Positions 44,557-52,500 of a stretch of 64,000 nucleotides of DNA are shown here, piece after piece. Under the pieces are notes generated by a model. That model saw nothing but the letters and a program-made list of their open reading frames with translations. It did no database searches and was not told where the DNA came from. Every line of letters starts with the position of its first letter. Within the stretch, counting starts at the first letter, position 1. A program made the translations under genes and the position numbers. Origin of the DNA: Halorussus halobius (lineage in GTDB: Archaea > Halobacteriota > Halobacteria > Halobacteriales > Haladaptataceae); the NCBI RefSeq assembly GCF_004765805.1, contig NZ_SBIU01000003.1:124001-188000 (forward strand), in the 5' to 3' direction.

Positions 44557-45132
44557 CTAGCTCGCCCGGTTCTTGGCCGCGGTGTACGCCTCCCGGACCC
44601 GCTGGAACTCCTCGCGGTCGCCGCCGTGGTCGGGATGGACCTCCTTGACCCGCTCGCGGTAGGCGCGCTTGACCTCCGAGCGGGTCGCGCCCCGGGGGAC
44701 GCCCAGAATCGCGAACGCGGCGTCCGCGGGGTCGACGCGGTCCTCGTCGTCCGCCTCGGAGAGGTCGGGCGTCTCGAACGGTAACCGGTCGCCCAGATGC
44801 AGTCCCGGCATCTCGTGTTCGACCAGGACCGCGTAGGTGGGCGAGCGCTGGATGCGGAAGTACGCCCGCGCGTCGAAGGTGATGGCCACGTCGCGCTTCG
44901 GGAGGTAGAACGCGACGTGCTGGCCCTCGACGAAGTGGTCCTCGGCGAACTCCTCGCCGACGGTCGAGAGGTACTCGCGTATCTCGACGCGGCGTCGGCC
45001 CTCGCCCGTGGAGTAGGTGGCGTTCGGCGTGCCGTCGGGGACCAACCGCGCCCCGGCGACGAAGATGGCCGCGATGAGGACGCCGACGCCGGCCGACAGC
45101 CAGAGGCCGACCACCAGCCATTCCGGCAACAC
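44557..45132 (-). CDS. J-domain membrane protein
   Basis: This 191-residue protein has one N-terminal hydrophobic anchor (VVGLWLSAGVGVLIAAIFVA). A conserved middle domain follows (REYLSTVGEEFAEDHFVEGQ, HVAFYLPKRDVAITFDARAY), then a C-terminal J domain (about 133-190) with the HPD tripeptide in VKEVHPDHGGD. J domains stimulate the ATPase of Hsp70/DnaK, so this may recruit DnaK to the membrane. The central domain is not recognised. It is divergent from the DUF7344-type gene. Confidence 0.85.
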   Translation of the reverse strand: MLPEWLVVGLWLSAGVGVLIAAIFVAGARLVPDGTPNATYSTGEGRRRVEIREYLSTVGEEFAEDHFVEGQHVAFYLPKRDVAITFDARAYFRIQRSPTYAVLVEHEMPGLHLGDRLPFETPDLSEADDEDRVDPADAAFAILGVPRGATRSEVKRAYRERVKEVHPDHGGDREEFQRVREAYTAAKNRAS

Positions 45133-45201
45133 GCGCGGCGGTACGCGCCGTGCGGTAAAGAATCCCTCGCCGGTCGCGTCCGGCAGTTTTCGTGAGACGA
45201 T

Positions 45202-45226
45202 ACCAACATTAATGTTGGTCGACCAA
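45202..45226 (+). promoter_or_regulatory. Overlapping perfect palindromes upstream of the DUF7344-type regulator
   Basis: ACCAACATTAATGTTGGT (45202-45219) is an 18-base perfect palindrome. It overlaps TTGGTCGACCAA (45215-45226), a second perfect palindrome. They lie just upstream of a TATA-like TAGATATC (45241-45248) that is about 28 bases before the ATG at 45272. This fits an operator bound by a dimeric regulator, possibly the gene's own product. Confidence 0.65.
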
Positions 45227-45271
45227 GATACGTCGAACGGTAGATATCATCCAGCGCTATCATCACGACAA

Positions 45272-45811
45272 ATGACAGTCGAGGACCAAGGCGCGGACTA
45301 CGACTCGCGACTCGACCCCGGCCAGATACACAACGTCCTTCGGAACGACCGGCGTCGGCGAGCCATAAAGCACCTCAGGCGCTCCGAACAGCCGGTCTCC
45401 GTCGATGCGCTGTCAGAACACATCGCGTCGGTCGAGACTGGCGAGTCCCCGCCGCCCCGAGACGTCCGCAAGAGCGTGTACGTGTCACTTCATCAGACAC
45501 ATCTCCCGAAGTTAGACGAACTCGACATAATCGAGTACGACCAGCGCGACCAGCAGATAGCCCTCCGGGACCGGGCCGAGGAGGTGGAGGTGTACATGGA
45601 GGTGGTCCCGAACGAGGACATCTCGTGGGCGACCTACTACCTCGGTCTCAGCGTCCTCGGCGTGGTCAGCCTCCTCGCCGTGCGGTTCGAACTCCTCTTT
45701 CTGTCGTCGTTCGACGTGGAGTTCTGGGCGTGGTACTTCCTCGTGCTGGTCGGGGTCTCGGCGCTGTACCACAGTTACGCCGAGCGCAAGCACCGGCTGT
45801 TCGGCGACTGA
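45272..45811 (+). CDS. DUF7344-like helix-turn-helix protein with two membrane helices
   Basis: This 179-residue protein starts MTVEDQGADYDSRLDPGQIH at ATG 45272. Residues about 18-90 form an ArsR-like winged helix of the haloarchaeal DUF7344 type (IHNVLRNDRRRRAIKHLRRS, VDALSEHIASVETGE, VYVSLHQTHLPKLDELDIIE). Two hydrophobic segments follow (TYYLGLSVLGVVSLLAVRFE and WAWYFLVLVGVSALYHSYAE), so this regulator may be tied to the membrane. The palindromes upstream suggest autoregulation. Targets are unknown. Confidence 0.8.
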   Translation: MTVEDQGADYDSRLDPGQIHNVLRNDRRRRAIKHLRRSEQPVSVDALSEHIASVETGESPPPRDVRKSVYVSLHQTHLPKLDELDIIEYDQRDQQIALRDRAEEVEVYMEVVPNEDISWATYYLGLSVLGVVSLLAVRFELLFLSSFDVEFWAWYFLVLVGVSALYHSYAERKHRLFGD

Positions 45812-45926
45812 GCGCGGCGCTCGGTCCCGTCCGCCACCGCCGGGCGTGACCTCGCCGGCCGGCGGTCGGGGCCCGCTCCGACACCGAGACACCACGCTTT
45901 TCCACCCGGGTCGCTAACTCCTCGCC

Positions 45927-46340
45927 ATGGCAGACGACGAGTCCACCGAGAGCGAGCCCGAGACCGAGTCCGAATCCGGCGACGACGGCGAGGAGAAGTC
46001 GTTCCGCGAGCGCGTCGAGGAGATTCGCGAACAGCGCGCCGAGGAGGGCGACGGCGACGGCGAGGACCGCCGCGAGAAGATGGAAGAGATGATGGGCGGC
46101 GGCGGGCCCGGCGGCATGGGCGGGGGCAACCCCTTCGCCCAGATGATGGGCGGCATGATGGGCGGCGGCGGGCCCGGCGGCATGGGCGGCGGGCCCGGCG
46201 GCCCCGGCGGTCGCCCCGGCGAGAGCGAGAGCGCCGGCGACGAGGAACTCGTCCGCGAGGTCCGACAGCTCCGCGACGAGGTCCGCGACGCGACGCGGCA
46301 ACTCCAGCGCATCGCCGACGCGGTCGAAGACCTCGACTGA
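45927..46340 (+). CDS. Glycine/methionine-rich acidic protein with coiled coils
   Basis: This 137-residue protein has an acidic coiled-coil start (EEKSFRERVEEIREQRAEEG). A GGGGPGGMGGG-type low-complexity core follows (residues about 55-95, with repeated MMGG). A second coiled coil ends it (ELVREVRQLRDEVRDATRQL, QRIADAVEDLD). No family function is known. The G/M-rich loop between two helices suggests a flexible self-associating or metal-binding linker. ATG 45927 is the only start before the acidic run. Confidence 0.7.
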   Translation: MADDESTESEPETESESGDDGEEKSFRERVEEIREQRAEEGDGDGEDRREKMEEMMGGGGPGGMGGGNPFAQMMGGMMGGGGPGGMGGGPGGPGGRPGESESAGDEELVREVRQLRDEVRDATRQLQRIADAVEDLD

Positions 46341-46439
46341 CGCCGGTCGCGTTCTGTCGTCTTTCGTCCGGCCGACGTCGCACGGGTTTCCGGAGCCGTA
46401 GCCTTATTACCCCGACCCCAGCTATTTCGGTTCGTAACA

Positions 46440-47735
46440 GTGTCCGAGTCGAGCGGCGGGTCGCTCCGCCTCTTCGGAAACCGGGAGTTCCTCGCGCTGG
46501 CCAGCACCGCGTTCGCGCGGAGTCAGGCCTACTCGACCATCATCATCGCGCTGGCGCTGTACGCCGACATGTTCGACACGACCGGGACGGTCGAGGGACT
46601 GTTCGGCACGGCGTTCGCGGCGGCCCAGTTGCTCATCGTCCTGCCGCTGGGCCGGTACGTCGACCTCCGCAACTCCAAGCGGCTCCTGCTGGCGGGGCTG
46701 GTCGTCAACGTCGGCGTGTTCGTTGGCTTCACGCAGGTCTCGTCGGTCGGCCACGTCATCCTGCTCCGGATGGTCCAGGGGCTGGGCGCGAGCGTCCTCT
46801 GGATAACCGGGATGACGGTGGTCGGCGAGATAAGCCCGGACGAGTCCCGGGGACTGTGGATCGGCACGTACAATCAGGTCGGCGCGTTCTCCAGCCTGTT
46901 CGGCGACGTGTTCGGCGGGCTCATGCTGTTCCTCTACGGGTTCGAGCTCACGTACGCCCTGCTGTCGGCGTTCACCGTCGGCGCGTTCGTCGCGGTGCTG
47001 GCCGCGCTCCGCGACGACCCCGGCGGCACCGCCGACCCAGAGGACGCCTCCGGCATCGAGACCATCCGCGAGCTGCTGGGGCGGCGCGCCATCCAGGCGC
47101 TCGTCTTCTTCCGCGGGTCGTTCAGCGTGGGCAAGATGGCGGTCATCATCTTCCTCCCCATCTACGCCCGGACCGGGTTCGGCATCAACGCCTTCCTCAT
47201 CGGCGGCATCATGGCGGGGGGCAAGCTCACCAAGTCGCTCACGCAGGGCTGGGTCGGCGACCTCACCGACAGGGTCGGCAAGCGCGAGCGGTTCATCCTC
47301 GCGGGCGCGCTCGTGTACGCGGTCGGGGTCGCGCTCATCCCGCTGGCCGGCTTCGCGGAGGGGCACGTCCCCGGGGTGACCGTCGCGGCGTTCGGCGAGC
47401 AGATGGCGCTGCCCGGGGCCTTCTTCGTCCTCTTTGGGGCCTACGCGGTGCTGGGCATCGGCGACAGTCTCCGGCTCCCCGCGAGCATGGGGCTGTTCGT
47501 CGAGGAGGGCGAGTACTTCGACGCGGTGGGGTCGAGCCTCTCGCTGCGCTCCATCGCGTGGAAGGTCGGACAGGTCGGCGGCCCCGTCCTGGTCGGGGCC
47601 ATCTGGGACGCCACGTCGGTCCTCGTGGCGTTCTGGACCGCCGCGGCCTTCATCGTCGCCTCGACCGGCGTGTTCGCGTACCTGTTCAGGGTCGAGTCCG
47701 CGCCGGACCACGTCGCTTCCCCGGCCGACGACTGA
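46440..47735 (+). CDS. Major facilitator superfamily transporter
   Basis: This 431-residue, 12-helix transporter starts at GTG 46440 (MSESSGGSLRLFGNREF). MFS marks include the loop 2-3 motif GRYVDLRNSKRLLLAGL (basic, G-x3-D-x2-x-R/K) and the half-repeat counterpart GWVGDLTDRVGKRERFILAG in the second six helices. The substrate is unknown; relatives include drug and sugar-phosphate exporters. A TATA-like CTTATTA sits about 35 bases before the GTG. Confidence 0.9.
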   Translation: MSESSGGSLRLFGNREFLALASTAFARSQAYSTIIIALALYADMFDTTGTVEGLFGTAFAAAQLLIVLPLGRYVDLRNSKRLLLAGLVVNVGVFVGFTQVSSVGHVILLRMVQGLGASVLWITGMTVVGEISPDESRGLWIGTYNQVGAFSSLFGDVFGGLMLFLYGFELTYALLSAFTVGAFVAVLAALRDDPGGTADPEDASGIETIRELLGRRAIQALVFFRGSFSVGKMAVIIFLPIYARTGFGINAFLIGGIMAGGKLTKSLTQGWVGDLTDRVGKRERFILAGALVYAVGVALIPLAGFAEGHVPGVTVAAFGEQMALPGAFFVLFGAYAVLGIGDSLRLPASMGLFVEEGEYFDAVGSSLSLRSIAWKVGQVGGPVLVGAIWDATSVLVAFWTAAAFIVASTGVFAYLFRVESAPDHVASPADD

Positions 47736-47784
47736 GCGGCCGACGACCCGGCGAGGTCCGCGAACCGAAAGAGAGGGCGACCGA

Positions 47785-48054
47785 TTACGACACCGCGACT
47801 TCGTCCGCACGCTTGATTATCTCGACGTCCTCGGCGTCGACGGACTCGACTTCGAGCCAGTGGGGCACGTAGTTGCGCCGCTCGAAGTCGTCGCGCTCGT
47901 CCTCGGTGCCGATGGTACACCACAGCTGGGGCTCGTCGGGGCCGTGCCAGTCGCCCTGCCGGTTGATGGAGAAGCAGACGCGCTCGCCGCCGTCGTACTC
48001 GATGACGGCGTTCTTCCGGATACCCGGGTTGCCGTGGATGATGAGCTGCTTCAT
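47785..48054 (-). CDS. HAH_0734-family small protein
   Basis: This 89-residue protein begins MKQLIIHGNPGIRKNAVIEY and contains the conserved-looking INRQGDWHGPDEPQLWCTIG and FERRNYVPHWLEVESVDAED. It is found across haloarchaea with no known role. The layout suggests a small beta-rich fold. The 5' flank is short and its own promoter is not obvious. Confidence 0.7.
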   Translation of the reverse strand: MKQLIIHGNPGIRKNAVIEYDGGERVCFSINRQGDWHGPDEPQLWCTIGTEDERDDFERRNYVPHWLEVESVDAEDVEIIKRADEVAVS

Positions 48055-48148
48055 GCCCGGTGGTTCGGAAGGCCGGCGTTTAAGCGCTTCGGGAACGCCC
48101 GAGGCCGGTCTCGGCGGTCGACGCGGTGACCGGACGTCCCGCCGACGC

Positions 48149-48553
48149 TCACCGGACGAACGCCTCGATGGCGTCGGCGACCGACTCCTCGCGACGGTCG
48201 ACCCGGCGCTCGTAACACTCCGAGCAGACCAGTCCCGGCTCGCCGACCGGCGTTCGGTCGGGGTCGCTTCGCTCGGGGGCGAACGAGTAGCCACAGTCCG
48301 CGCAGACGAGGAGGTCGTCGGCGGGCACGAGCAGGCCGCGGAGCGACCCGTACGCCGTCTCTCCGGACAGCAGGTCGTCGGGCGCGGGGTCGTCGGGCCA
48401 CCGGGGCGTCGACGCGAGTCGGTCGGCGTGGGCGTTCGCGAGGTGGGTGCCACCGGCCTCGCGGACGCGCTGTCGGGCCGCCTCGCTGTCCTCGCCCCTG
48501 CCGTGGATGCGGTGTCCGCAGAGGGCACACTCGAAGCGATGTTCGACGGTCAT
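48149..48553 (-). CDS. Multi-zinc-knuckle protein
   Basis: This 134-residue protein starts MTVEHRFECALCGHRIHGRG at ATG 48553. Three CxxC knuckles are visible (CALCGH about residues 9-14, CADCGYSF about 82, CSECYERR about 110). Between them lie a helix (DSEAARQRVREAGGTHLANA) and an alpha/beta linker. This suggests two or more zinc sites, with the histidine-bearing segment GTHLANAHAD a possible additional ligand. It resembles haloarchaeal DUF-type zinc-ribbon proteins. No function assigned. Confidence 0.7.
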   Translation of the reverse strand: MTVEHRFECALCGHRIHGRGEDSEAARQRVREAGGTHLANAHADRLASTPRWPDDPAPDDLLSGETAYGSLRGLLVPADDLLVCADCGYSFAPERSDPDRTPVGEPGLVCSECYERRVDRREESVADAIEAFVR

Positions 48554-48950
48554 GCGGACTCCGGCGGGCGAGGGCCGCTGTCCGTCGCTCCGGTCGGCGT
48601 CCCGCCGTCGCCCGGCCGGCCCGCGGGGCCGCCGCCCGGCGTGGCGGCCGACCGCGCGCTCGCCATCCGGGCGCGAGTCGGATTCGTGGGCGTCGGCTGC
48701 GCGATACCGTCGCGTGCGTGTCGGGGGCGTGGAACGTCGTGGGCGTGCATGCGTCGTTGTCCTCCCGCTGGCGGGTCGTCGGGCCACACCACCGCGTCCC
48801 CGCCGCGTTCGGTACGTCGTACGTCTGCGGGAGCTACCTTAAAATCGCTCCACCCGAAGCGGAAGTAAAACTGGGTCCGGCCGCCGCGGCTGTTCGGAAC
48901 CAAACGGGTTTTAAGCCCCGTGGCCCTACGTAGCGACAAGGTAGATATCT
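48554..48950. other. Intergenic region, 397 bases
   Basis: No gene is supported. Open frames here are GC-skew shadows with arginine-rich translations. The last 50 bases hold a TATA-like GTTTTAAG (about 48908-48915) upstream of rpl44e. A second TATA-like CTTAAAATCG at about 48837-48846 lacks a gene partner. Confidence 0.5.
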
Positions 48951-49232
48951 ATGGAGATGCCACGACGCTTCAACACGTACTGCCCTCACTGCAACCAGCA
49001 CGAGGAACACGAGGTCCAGAAGGTCCGGACCGGGCGCTCGTCCGGCATGAAGTGGGACCAGCGCAAGCAGCGCGAGGGTTCGAAAGGCATCGGCAACCGG
49101 GGTCGGTTCTCGAAGGTGCCCGGCGGCGACAAGCCCACCAAGAAGACCGACCTGAAGTACCTGTGCGGCAACTGCGGCAAGGCCCACCTCCGCGAGGGAT
49201 GGCGCGCCGGCCGACTCGAACTCACCGACTGA
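48951..49232 (+). CDS. rpl44e: Large-subunit ribosomal protein eL42 (L44e)
   Basis: This 93-residue basic protein starts [20 protein letters not shown]. Two zinc knuckles, CPHC (residues 11-14) and CGNC (about 72-75), the conserved [14 protein letters not shown] and the ending [15 protein letters not shown] are diagnostic. It binds near the E site of the large subunit. It is first in the operon rpl44e-rps27e-eif2a-nop10-PAC2. Confidence 0.97.
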   Translation: MEMPRRFNTYCPHCNQHEEHEVQKVRTGRSSGMKWDQRKQREGSKGIGNRGRFSKVPGGDKPTKKTDLKYLCGNCGKAHLREGWRAGRLELTD

Positions 49233-49236
49233 AACC

Positions 49237-49410
49237 ATGGCAGGCAACTTCTACACCGTCCAGTGTCCCGACTGTGACAACGAACAGACCGTCTTCGACA
49301 AGGCCGCCAGCGAGGTCGCCTGCGCTGTCTGTGGCGCGACGCTGGCTCGCGCGACCGGCGGCAAGGCCGAATTCGAGGGCGAAGTGACCGACACCGTCCA
49401 AGCGCGATGA
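49237..49410 (+). CDS. rps27e: Small-subunit ribosomal protein eS27
   Basis: This 57-residue protein begins [20 protein letters not shown], with zinc knuckles CPDC (residues 10-13) and CAVC (about 29-32) and the ending [14 protein letters not shown]. It has the usual length for archaeal S27e. It starts four bases after the rpl44e stop and its TGA overlaps the ATG of eif2a (ATGA), so translation is coupled. Confidence 0.96.
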   Translation: MAGNFYTVQCPDCDNEQTVFDKAASEVACAVCGATLARATGGKAEFEGEVTDTVQAR

Positions 49411-50207
49411 AGTTCAGCGGCTGGCCCGACCCCGGCGAACTCGTCGTGGGCAAGATCGACGAGATAGAGGACTTCGGCGTGTTCGTCGACCTCTCGGAGT
49501 ACGAGGACAAGCGCGGGCTCGTCCATGTCAGCGAGGTCGCGAGCGGATGGATAAAGAACATCCGCGACCACGTCAGCGAGGGCCAGACGGTCGTCGCCAA
49601 GGTGCTGGAGGTCGACGAGGACTCCCAGCAGATAGACCTCTCGCTCAAGGACGTCAACGACCACCAGCGCTCGGACAAAATCCAGGACTGGAAGAACGAG
49701 CAGAAGGCCGACAACTGGATGGAACTGGCGTTCGGCGAGGACCTCGACGACGAGACGTACACCCGCGTCGCCAACGAGATGCTGGCGTCGTTCGGCGGCC
49801 TCTACGGCGGCTTCGAGCAGGCCGCCATCCACGGCCCGGAGGCGCTCGACGAGACCGACCTCGACGACGAGGAAACCGAGCGGATAGTCGAGACGGCCCG
49901 CGAGAACGTCTCGGTGCCGTACGTCACGGTCACCGGCTACGTGGACCTCGAAAGTGCGGCGAGCGGTGGCGTCGACGACATCAAGGAGGCCCTGCAGGCC
50001 GCCGAGGGCAACGGCGACATCCCCGACGAGGTCGAACTCGACGTGACCTACGTGGGTGCGCCCGAGTACCGCATTCGGGTGCGTGCGCCCAACTACAAGA
50101 CCGCCGAGTCCCAGTTAGAGGAGAGCGCGGCCCGCGCCGAGGACGCCATCGAGTCGGTCGGCGGCTCCGGACAGTTCCACCGCGAGCGCCGGACCGACGA
50201 CGAGTGA
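49407..50207 (+). CDS. eif2a: Translation initiation factor aIF2, alpha subunit
   Basis: This 266-residue protein has an N-terminal S1/OB domain ([20 protein letters not shown], ...[40 protein letters not shown]). A helical middle follows ([20 protein letters not shown]), then a C-terminal alpha/beta domain ([35 protein letters not shown]). With the beta and gamma subunits it brings initiator Met-tRNA to the small ribosomal subunit. It is coupled to rps27e by overlap. Confidence 0.96.
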   Translation: MKFSGWPDPGELVVGKIDEIEDFGVFVDLSEYEDKRGLVHVSEVASGWIKNIRDHVSEGQTVVAKVLEVDEDSQQIDLSLKDVNDHQRSDKIQDWKNEQKADNWMELAFGEDLDDETYTRVANEMLASFGGLYGGFEQAAIHGPEALDETDLDDEETERIVETARENVSVPYVTVTGYVDLESAASGGVDDIKEALQAAEGNGDIPDEVELDVTYVGAPEYRIRVRAPNYKTAESQLEESAARAEDAIESVGGSGQFHRERRTDDE

Positions 50208-50229
50208 CCCGCCGCCCGCGACCCGGACG

Positions 50230-50412
50230 ATGAAGTCCGACATTCTGGTCTGCTCGGCGTGGCGCGACCGACACGACCGCCCCGTCTACACGCTGGCCGA
50301 CTCCTGTCCGGCGTGTGGAGCCGACGCGGTCAACAGCGCGCCAGCCCCGTTCAATCCCGCCGATCCTTACGGCGAGTACCGACGGGCACTTAAGGAACGC
50401 GACCGGCAGTGA
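50230..50412 (+). CDS. nop10: rRNA pseudouridylation/processing protein Nop10
   Basis: This 60-residue protein begins MKSDILVCSAWRDRHDRPVY, with zinc knuckle halves C8 and CPAC (residues about 26-29) and the closing PAPFNPADPYGEYRRALKER. Nop10 is a core part of H/ACA sRNPs that guide pseudouridine formation. It is followed by the PAC2 family gene, a linkage conserved in archaea. Confidence 0.95.
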   Translation: MKSDILVCSAWRDRHDRPVYTLADSCPACGADAVNSAPAPFNPADPYGEYRRALKERDRQ

Positions 50413-50417
50413 CTACC

Positions 50418-51176
50418 ATGAACGAGATAACCGTCGATGCGGTCGCCGACCCCGAGCTCCGAGACCCCGTGTTCGTCGAGGGACTACCGGGCGTCGGTCA
50501 CGTGGGAAAGCTCGCCGTCGAACACCTGCTCGAGGAGTTCGACAGCGAACTGGTGCGTCGCGTCTACTCCGAGCACCTTCCGCCCCAGGTCGTCCTTCAG
50601 GACGACGGGACGACCCAGTTGTCCTGCGTCGAGGTCCACGCCGTAGCACTCGACGACCGCGACCTCCTGGTGCTGACCGGCGACCACCAGGCGAGCGAGG
50701 GCCCGGGCCACTACCGGCTCGCCGAGGCGTTCCTCGATATCGCCGAGGCGTTCGACGTCGAGACCGTCTACGCGCTGGGCGGCGTGCCGACCGGCGAGCT
50801 CATGGACGAGTACGCCGTCCTCGGGGCGACCAACGACGCCGACTTCGTCTCGGAGCTGTCCGAGGTCGGCGTGGAGTTTCGCGACGAGGACCCGGCCGGC
50901 GGTATCGTCGGCACGAGCGGCCTGCTGCTGGGTCTGGGCGAGCGCCGCGGGCTCCGCGCGGCCTGCCTGATGGGCGAGACCAGCGGCTACCTCGTCGACC
51001 CCAAGAGCGCCCGCGCCGTCCTGGAAGTGCTCGAGGAGATGCTTGGGTTCGAGGTCGACTTCGAGTCGCTCGAAGAGCGGGCCGAGGAGATGGAGGACGT
51101 CGCCAACAAGATTCAGGAGATGGAGAACCAGCAGTCCGGCATGCCCTCCGAAGAGGACCTGCGGTACATCGGATAG
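50418..51176 (+). CDS. Proteasome assembly chaperone (PAC2) family protein
   Basis: This 252-residue protein starts MNEITVDAVADPELRDPVFV at ATG 50418. A GTG at 50409 overlaps the nop10 stop and is an alternative start. Family stretches are FVEGLPGVGHVGKLAVEHLL, VETVYALGGVPTGELMD and GIVGTSGLLLGLGERRGLRA. The C-terminus is a helical RAEEMEDVANKIQEMENQQS. Eukaryotic PAC2 chaperones proteasome alpha rings. Archaeal homologues in this operon have an unproven role, perhaps in proteasome or ATP-grasp ligase assembly. Confidence 0.88.
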   Translation: MNEITVDAVADPELRDPVFVEGLPGVGHVGKLAVEHLLEEFDSELVRRVYSEHLPPQVVLQDDGTTQLSCVEVHAVALDDRDLLVLTGDHQASEGPGHYRLAEAFLDIAEAFDVETVYALGGVPTGELMDEYAVLGATNDADFVSELSEVGVEFRDEDPAGGIVGTSGLLLGLGERRGLRAACLMGETSGYLVDPKSARAVLEVLEEMLGFEVDFESLEERAEEMEDVANKIQEMENQQSGMPSEEDLRYIG

Positions 51177-51293
51177 CCGCCGACTGAGGAGTCGGACAGC
51201 CGGCGGCCCCGTTCGGCCCCCGCTCGACCGACTCGCGAGATGCGCCTGGGGTCGGGGCGCGCGGGTCGCCGCCGCCCGGCGCGAAGGGTTGGG

Positions 51294-51301
51294 TTTTTAA
51301 T
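51294..51301 (+). promoter_or_regulatory. TATA box of the glycosyltransferase gene
   Basis: TTTTTAAT is centred about 26 bases before the ATG at 51324, a leaderless arrangement. Confidence 0.65.
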
Positions 51302-51323
51302 CGCCCCCTCCGTGGCGGTTCGT

Positions 51324-52463
51324 ATGCGCGTCGCGTTCGTCTCGGAGACGGTGGCTCAACACCGCGAGACGGGGGTAACGCGACGGCTCCGCCGGACCGC
51401 CGAGGGCCTCGCGGCGCGGGGCCACGACGCGGTCGTCTGCTGTGCGCAGTGGTGGGAAGGCGACCACGAGACGTTCGAGCAGAACGACGTGACCTACCGG
51501 CGGGTCACCGAGGAAGCGCCCCGCGAGTCGCGCCGGTTCGCGCTCGCGCTCCCGGCCGTCCTCCGGGCGGCCGACCCCGACGTGATTCAGGCCACCGCCG
51601 CCGTCCCGAGCCACGTCCTCGCCGCCAAGCTCGCCGGCGTCGTCCTCCGCGCGCCCCTCGTGGTCGACTGGTACGCCTCGCCCGACGCGGGCGACGCCGA
51701 CGACCCCCTGTGGCGACTCGCGGCCACGCTCCCGGAACTCGTCCTCGCCCCCTCCGAGACCGTCAAGACCCGCGTCCGTGAACTCGGCGCGGCCGACGAC
51801 GCGGTCAGGGTCGTCCCGAACGGCATCGACCTCGACGCCGTGCGGGCGGCCGAACCGCGAGACGTCGCCGACGTGGTCTACTCCCGGCGGCTCGACGAGG
51901 ACGCCAACCTCGAAAGCCTGTTGCTCGCGCTGGCGGAGTTGCGAGACCACGACTGGTCGGCGCTGGTCGTCGGCGACGGCCCCGAGCGCGGGACCTACGA
52001 GCGACAGGTCCGGGACCTCCGCATCGACGACCGGGTGTCGTTCGCGGGCGACCTGCCGCTCGACGACCGGCTCTCGGCGTTCAAGGGCGCGCACGTCTAC
52101 GCCCAGACCGCCCGCCGGGAGGCGTTCCCGACCGACATGCTCCGGGCGCTGGCGTGTGGCTGTGCCGGCGTGGTCGAGTACCACGTCGGGTCGAGCGCCC
52201 ACGAACTGGTCGAGCGCGAGGACCGCGCGTTCCGGACCACCAGCGAGCAGGAGTTGACCGAAGCGCTGGTGGCCGCCAGCGAGATGGAGCGGCTCGACTA
52301 CAACGAGAACTTCGCGGCGTACGACGAGCGCGAGGTGCTGGACACGTATCTGGACTGCTACCGCGAGGCCATCGACCGGATGGGCGTGGTCGAACTGGCT
52401 GCGGTCGCGGGCGTCGTGGTGGTCGCCGTGGCGCTGGTCGCGCTTCTCGTCGTGGGGTTGTGA
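51324..52463 (+). CDS. GT4-like glycosyltransferase with C-terminal membrane helix
   Basis: This 379-residue protein starts MRVAFVSETVAQHRETGVTR at ATG 51324. The N-terminal half is the GT4 acceptor domain with RRTAEGLAARGHDAVVCCAQ. The C-terminal half has the nucleotide-sugar site: VRVVPNGIDLDAV, ALVVGDGPERGTYERQVRDL and the E-x7-E-like box REAFPTDMLRALACGCAGVV. A single helix ends the protein (VVELAAVAGVVVVAVALVAL), placing the enzyme at the inner face of the membrane. It probably adds sugars to lipid or S-layer glycans. Confidence 0.86.
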   Translation: MRVAFVSETVAQHRETGVTRRLRRTAEGLAARGHDAVVCCAQWWEGDHETFEQNDVTYRRVTEEAPRESRRFALALPAVLRAADPDVIQATAAVPSHVLAAKLAGVVLRAPLVVDWYASPDAGDADDPLWRLAATLPELVLAPSETVKTRVRELGAADDAVRVVPNGIDLDAVRAAEPRDVADVVYSRRLDEDANLESLLLALAELRDHDWSALVVGDGPERGTYERQVRDLRIDDRVSFAGDLPLDDRLSAFKGAHVYAQTARREAFPTDMLRALACGCAGVVEYHVGSSAHELVEREDRAFRTTSEQELTEALVAASEMERLDYNENFAAYDEREVLDTYLDCYREAIDRMGVVELAAVAGVVVVAVALVALLVVGL

Positions 52464-52500
52464 GGGAGGTTCCGTCGGCGGCGGACCCGGCTTCCGGTCG

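Noticed and set aside
48554..48950. Possible gene upstream of rpl44e in several open frames
   Set aside because: All translations are arginine/proline-rich shadows without start signals or motifs.
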